DNA of 64,000 nucleotides from Gloeocapsa sp. PCC 7428 (GTDB lineage: Bacteria; Cyanobacteriota; Cyanobacteriia; Cyanobacteriales; Chroococcidiopsidaceae), in assembly GCF_000317555.1 (NCBI RefSeq), contig NC_019745.1, positions 2,542,001 through 2,606,000 of the forward strand, read 5' to 3'. Of the stretch, positions 62,168 through 64,000 are shown piece by piece; the first letter of the stretch is position 1; the number at the start of each line of letters is the position of its first letter. A program made the position numbers and the translations under genes. The notes beneath the pieces are model-generated. The model worked only from the letters and a program-made list of their open reading frames with translations, was not told where the DNA came from and did no database searches.

Positions 62168-64000
62168 ATGACGAGAAACTGGTTCGGTTGGCGTTGGCAG
62201 TTGACGTTATTGGGTTGGATAGCTTTTGTTGGGGTGGTAGGAGGAGGCGATCGCACCGTAGCTCAAGTCACTGCCGATCCTTCAGTAGGAACAACAGTTA
62301 CAGTCAACGGCGATACCTTTGAAATTACGAATGGTACAACCGTTGGTGGCAAAAATCTCTTTCACAGTTTCAGTAATTTCAGTATTCCCAATGGTGGAAC
62401 TGCACACTTTGTCAATGCGCCTACAGTTGCCAATATTTTGGCACGAGTCACGGGTGGTAATCCTTCAGATATTCAAGGACTAATTCGGGCAGAGGGTAAT
62501 GCGAATCTATTTTTAATGAATCCCAATGGCATTTTATATGGATCAAATGCACAGCTAGACCTTGGCGGTTCCTTTGTGGCAACAACTGCGAATGCGATTC
62601 AGTTTCCTGGTGATGCAGAGTTTTCGCAAAATTCACCTGTGGCTGCGGATAATTCGTTGCTGAGTGTCAACCCCTCTGCTTTTCTGTTCAATCAAATTGC
62701 TGCCCAACCGATTATTAACCAATCTCGATTAGGTTTGCTAGTTCCTGTTGGTAAAAGCTTGTTATTATTGGGCGGCAATATTGGGCTAGCTACCGGAAAG
62801 CTATTTGCTCCAGGTGGTCGCATCGAGTTAAGTAGTGTAGCAGGAGTGGGAGCAGTAGGACTAAATGTAGATGAAGGTATACTCCGCTTGGGTTTTTCTG
62901 ACGATATTGTTAGAGGAGATATATCGCTTACTGAACAGTCTGAAGTTGATGTTCGCGCTGGCAGTGGTGGTGACATTGCCATTAACTCTCGTAATCTAAA
63001 AGTGTTAGCAGCTAGCCGAGTACGAGCAGGAATATTACCAGGATTGGGTTCACTTGACAATCAAGCAGGAGATATTAATATCAATGCGACAGGTGAAATA
63101 ACTCTTGCAGACGAATTAACTTCAATTTCAAATGTAGTACAGCAGGGCGCTATCGGTAATGGTGGCAATATCAACATTGTTACTCGGTCACTTTCTCTCT
63201 TTGATGGCGCTCAATTAGTGACAACTACTTTTGGAAGAGGGAATGCAGGTAATTTGCAGATCGAAGCTAGTGATGATGTGGCGATCGCTGGGGTGAGTAA
63301 AAGTGACAATAGCCGCTCTAGTAGTCTCTTTAGTAGCGTACAAGCTGAAGCTGTAGGAAGAGGAGGTGATATTGAGATTAACGCTGGAACGCTAGCTGTC
63401 ACCGATGGCGCTCAAATTATTACGCTTACCGCTGGAGCAGGAGACGCAGGTGATATACAGATCAAAGCTAGAGACAACATTACGTTTGCAAGGGTGAGAG
63501 GAAACGGTCTTGCTAGTGGTGCGCTCACTAGGGTGGATATCAACGCAAAAGGGAGAGGTGGCAACATAAATATTGAAGCCGAAACCCTATCAATTACTGA
63601 TGGCGCGCGATTGAGTGCTAGTACATTTGGAACAGGAAAGGCTGGCAATGTGTATATTAATACTCGTGATGCTGTTATTCTTACTGGAGTCTATCTTTTT
63701 CCGTTTAGAGGTTTAAATATTCCTTATTTAAGTGCTATTGATAGCCTTGTAGGTATAAAAGCAGTAGGGCAGGGTGGTGACATTAGTATTCAAACTAACT
63801 CATTTTATTTAAGTGATGGTGCTGCGCTTTCAACAGAAACACTTGGTCAAGGAAATGCTGGAAACATATCTTTGCAAGCTAAAGACTCTGTTTCTCTCTC
63901 CAACCTTGGTGCTATTTTCGCTAATGTTCAATCAGGAGCAGAGGGTAACGGCGGCAATATTGATATTCAAACACAAACTCTCTCTTTAACAAGCGGTTCT
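62168..64000 (+). CDS. Filamentous-haemagglutinin-type exoprotein (two-partner secretion), N-terminal part
   Basis: The frame from ATG 62168 (or GTG 62165) stays open to the window end, 611 codons, with no stop. A signal peptide (about 1-37, ending VAQ) precedes the TPS domain: NLFHSFSNFSIPNGGTAHF, NIQGLIRAEGNANLFLMNPNGI (the NPNGI motif) and GSFVATTANAIQF. Long repeats follow with the pattern GNGGNI.I.T..LSL.DGAQ...T and GNAGNI.I.A, a beta-helix passenger. It should be exported by a TpsB pore; the partner and C-terminus lie beyond the window. Confidence 0.9.
   Translation, partial: MTRNWFGWRWQLTLLGWIAFVGVVGGGDRTVAQVTADPSVGTTVTVNGDTFEITNGTTVGGKNLFHSFSNFSIPNGGTAHFVNAPTVANILARVTGGNPSDIQGLIRAEGNANLFLMNPNGILYGSNAQLDLGGSFVATTANAIQFPGDAEFSQNSPVAADNSLLSVNPSAFLFNQIAAQPIINQSRLGLLVPVGKSLLLLGGNIGLATGKLFAPGGRIELSSVAGVGAVGLNVDEGILRLGFSDDIVRGDISLTEQSEVDVRAGSGGDIAINSRNLKVLAASRVRAGILPGLGSLDNQAGDININATGEITLADELTSISNVVQQGAIGNGGNINIVTRSLSLFDGAQLVTTTFGRGNAGNLQIEASDDVAIAGVSKSDNSRSSSLFSSVQAEAVGRGGDIEINAGTLAVTDGAQIITLTAGAGDAGDIQIKARDNITFARVRGNGLASGALTRVDINAKGRGGNINIEAETLSITDGARLSASTFGTGKAGNVYINTRDAVILTGVYLFPFRGLNIPYLSAIDSLVGIKAVGQGGDISIQTNSFYLSDGAALSTETLGQGNAGNISLQAKDSVSLSNLGAIFANVQSGAEGNGGNIDIQTQTLSLTSGS

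Noticed and set aside
62448-63648. Several minus-strand ORFs of 60-120 codons
   Set aside because: They are shadows of the open + strand haemagglutinin-type frame, rich in Pro, Ser and Ala as expected from the complement of Gly-rich repeats.
1-64000. CRISPR arrays, prophage structural genes and rRNA operons
   Set aside because: None was found. Repeats seen are dispersed or palindromic, not regularly spaced, and the 'phage holin family' protein is a 4-TM envelope type without phage neighbours.

Overview
The window is cyanobacterial chromosome. The octamer GCGATCGC (HIP1) recurs throughout on both strands. The gene set is also cyanobacterial: a TonB receptor with an AMIN domain, a four-cysteine Ser/Thr kinase, an FtsH with HEVGH, pentapeptide repeats, DUF1614, DUF4351 and a filamentous-haemagglutinin-type exoprotein. 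The style (many repeats, many broken accessory genes, a type III PKS) suggests a unicellular Chroococcidiopsis/Gloeocapsa-like lineage. That placement is inference; no rRNA or marker gene is present.

Layout. 0-17 kb is mostly housekeeping: the end of tpiA, folP, moeB plus a JAMM protease, a LivF-type ATPase, a 7Fe/8Fe-type ferredoxin, a left-pointing run hisZ / J-domain-TPR / inositol phosphatase / lipoprotein nuclease / 2Fe-2S ferredoxin, tRNA-Ser(GGA) touching truB, a META-domain protein, a secreted trypsin-like protease, pcrA, and a homologue of plant pathogen-related proteins. 17-25.5 kb is an iron/siderophore block (ferric-siderophore binding lipoprotein, TonB receptor, PchR-type AraC regulator, DUF1636 protein) carrying a mazEF-like pair in which both genes contain nonsense codons. 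25.5-27.8 kb is a decay zone: IS4 and IS630 fragments flank a broken coiled-coil/kinase operon.

27.9-37.2 kb looks like a stress/envelope block: DUF2231, DUF2993, three linked proteins (a helical protein, the same domain fused to hemerythrin, and a hemerythrin-like protein without the usual iron ligands), a stress-type SDR, an ATP-grasp ligase, a helical DUF6781-like protein, Pmp3 and a 4-TM protein. 37-44 kb has a frameshifted WecG glycosyltransferase, a membrane Ser/Thr kinase, the remains of a second AraC/TonB-receptor locus fused by deletion, pentapeptide and secreted proteins and an M20 amidohydrolase. 44-53 kb has mgtE, DUF1614, ftsH, and a gluconate permease plus gluconokinase. 53-64 kb has an exported alpha/beta hydrolase, a frameshifted HlyD-type adaptor, and the most interesting accessory locus: a left-pointing set made of a 43-residue membrane peptide, a cytochrome b5-fatty acid desaturase fusion, a type III polyketide synthase with a complete Cys-His-Asn triad, and a cyclic-peptide-type ABC exporter. 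A plausible reading is a desaturated-acyl-primed phenolic or pyrone lipid that is made and exported. The window ends inside a two-partner-secretion exoprotein gene.

Two themes cross the window. First, about ten accessory genes are broken by a single stop codon, a one-base indel or a small palindromic insertion, while neighbouring core genes are intact. Second, there are several dispersed repeats: a 102-bp element present twice, a 153-bp element with 11-bp inverted ends, and a family starting TATAGCAG. All calls come from reading the sequence; no searches were run.
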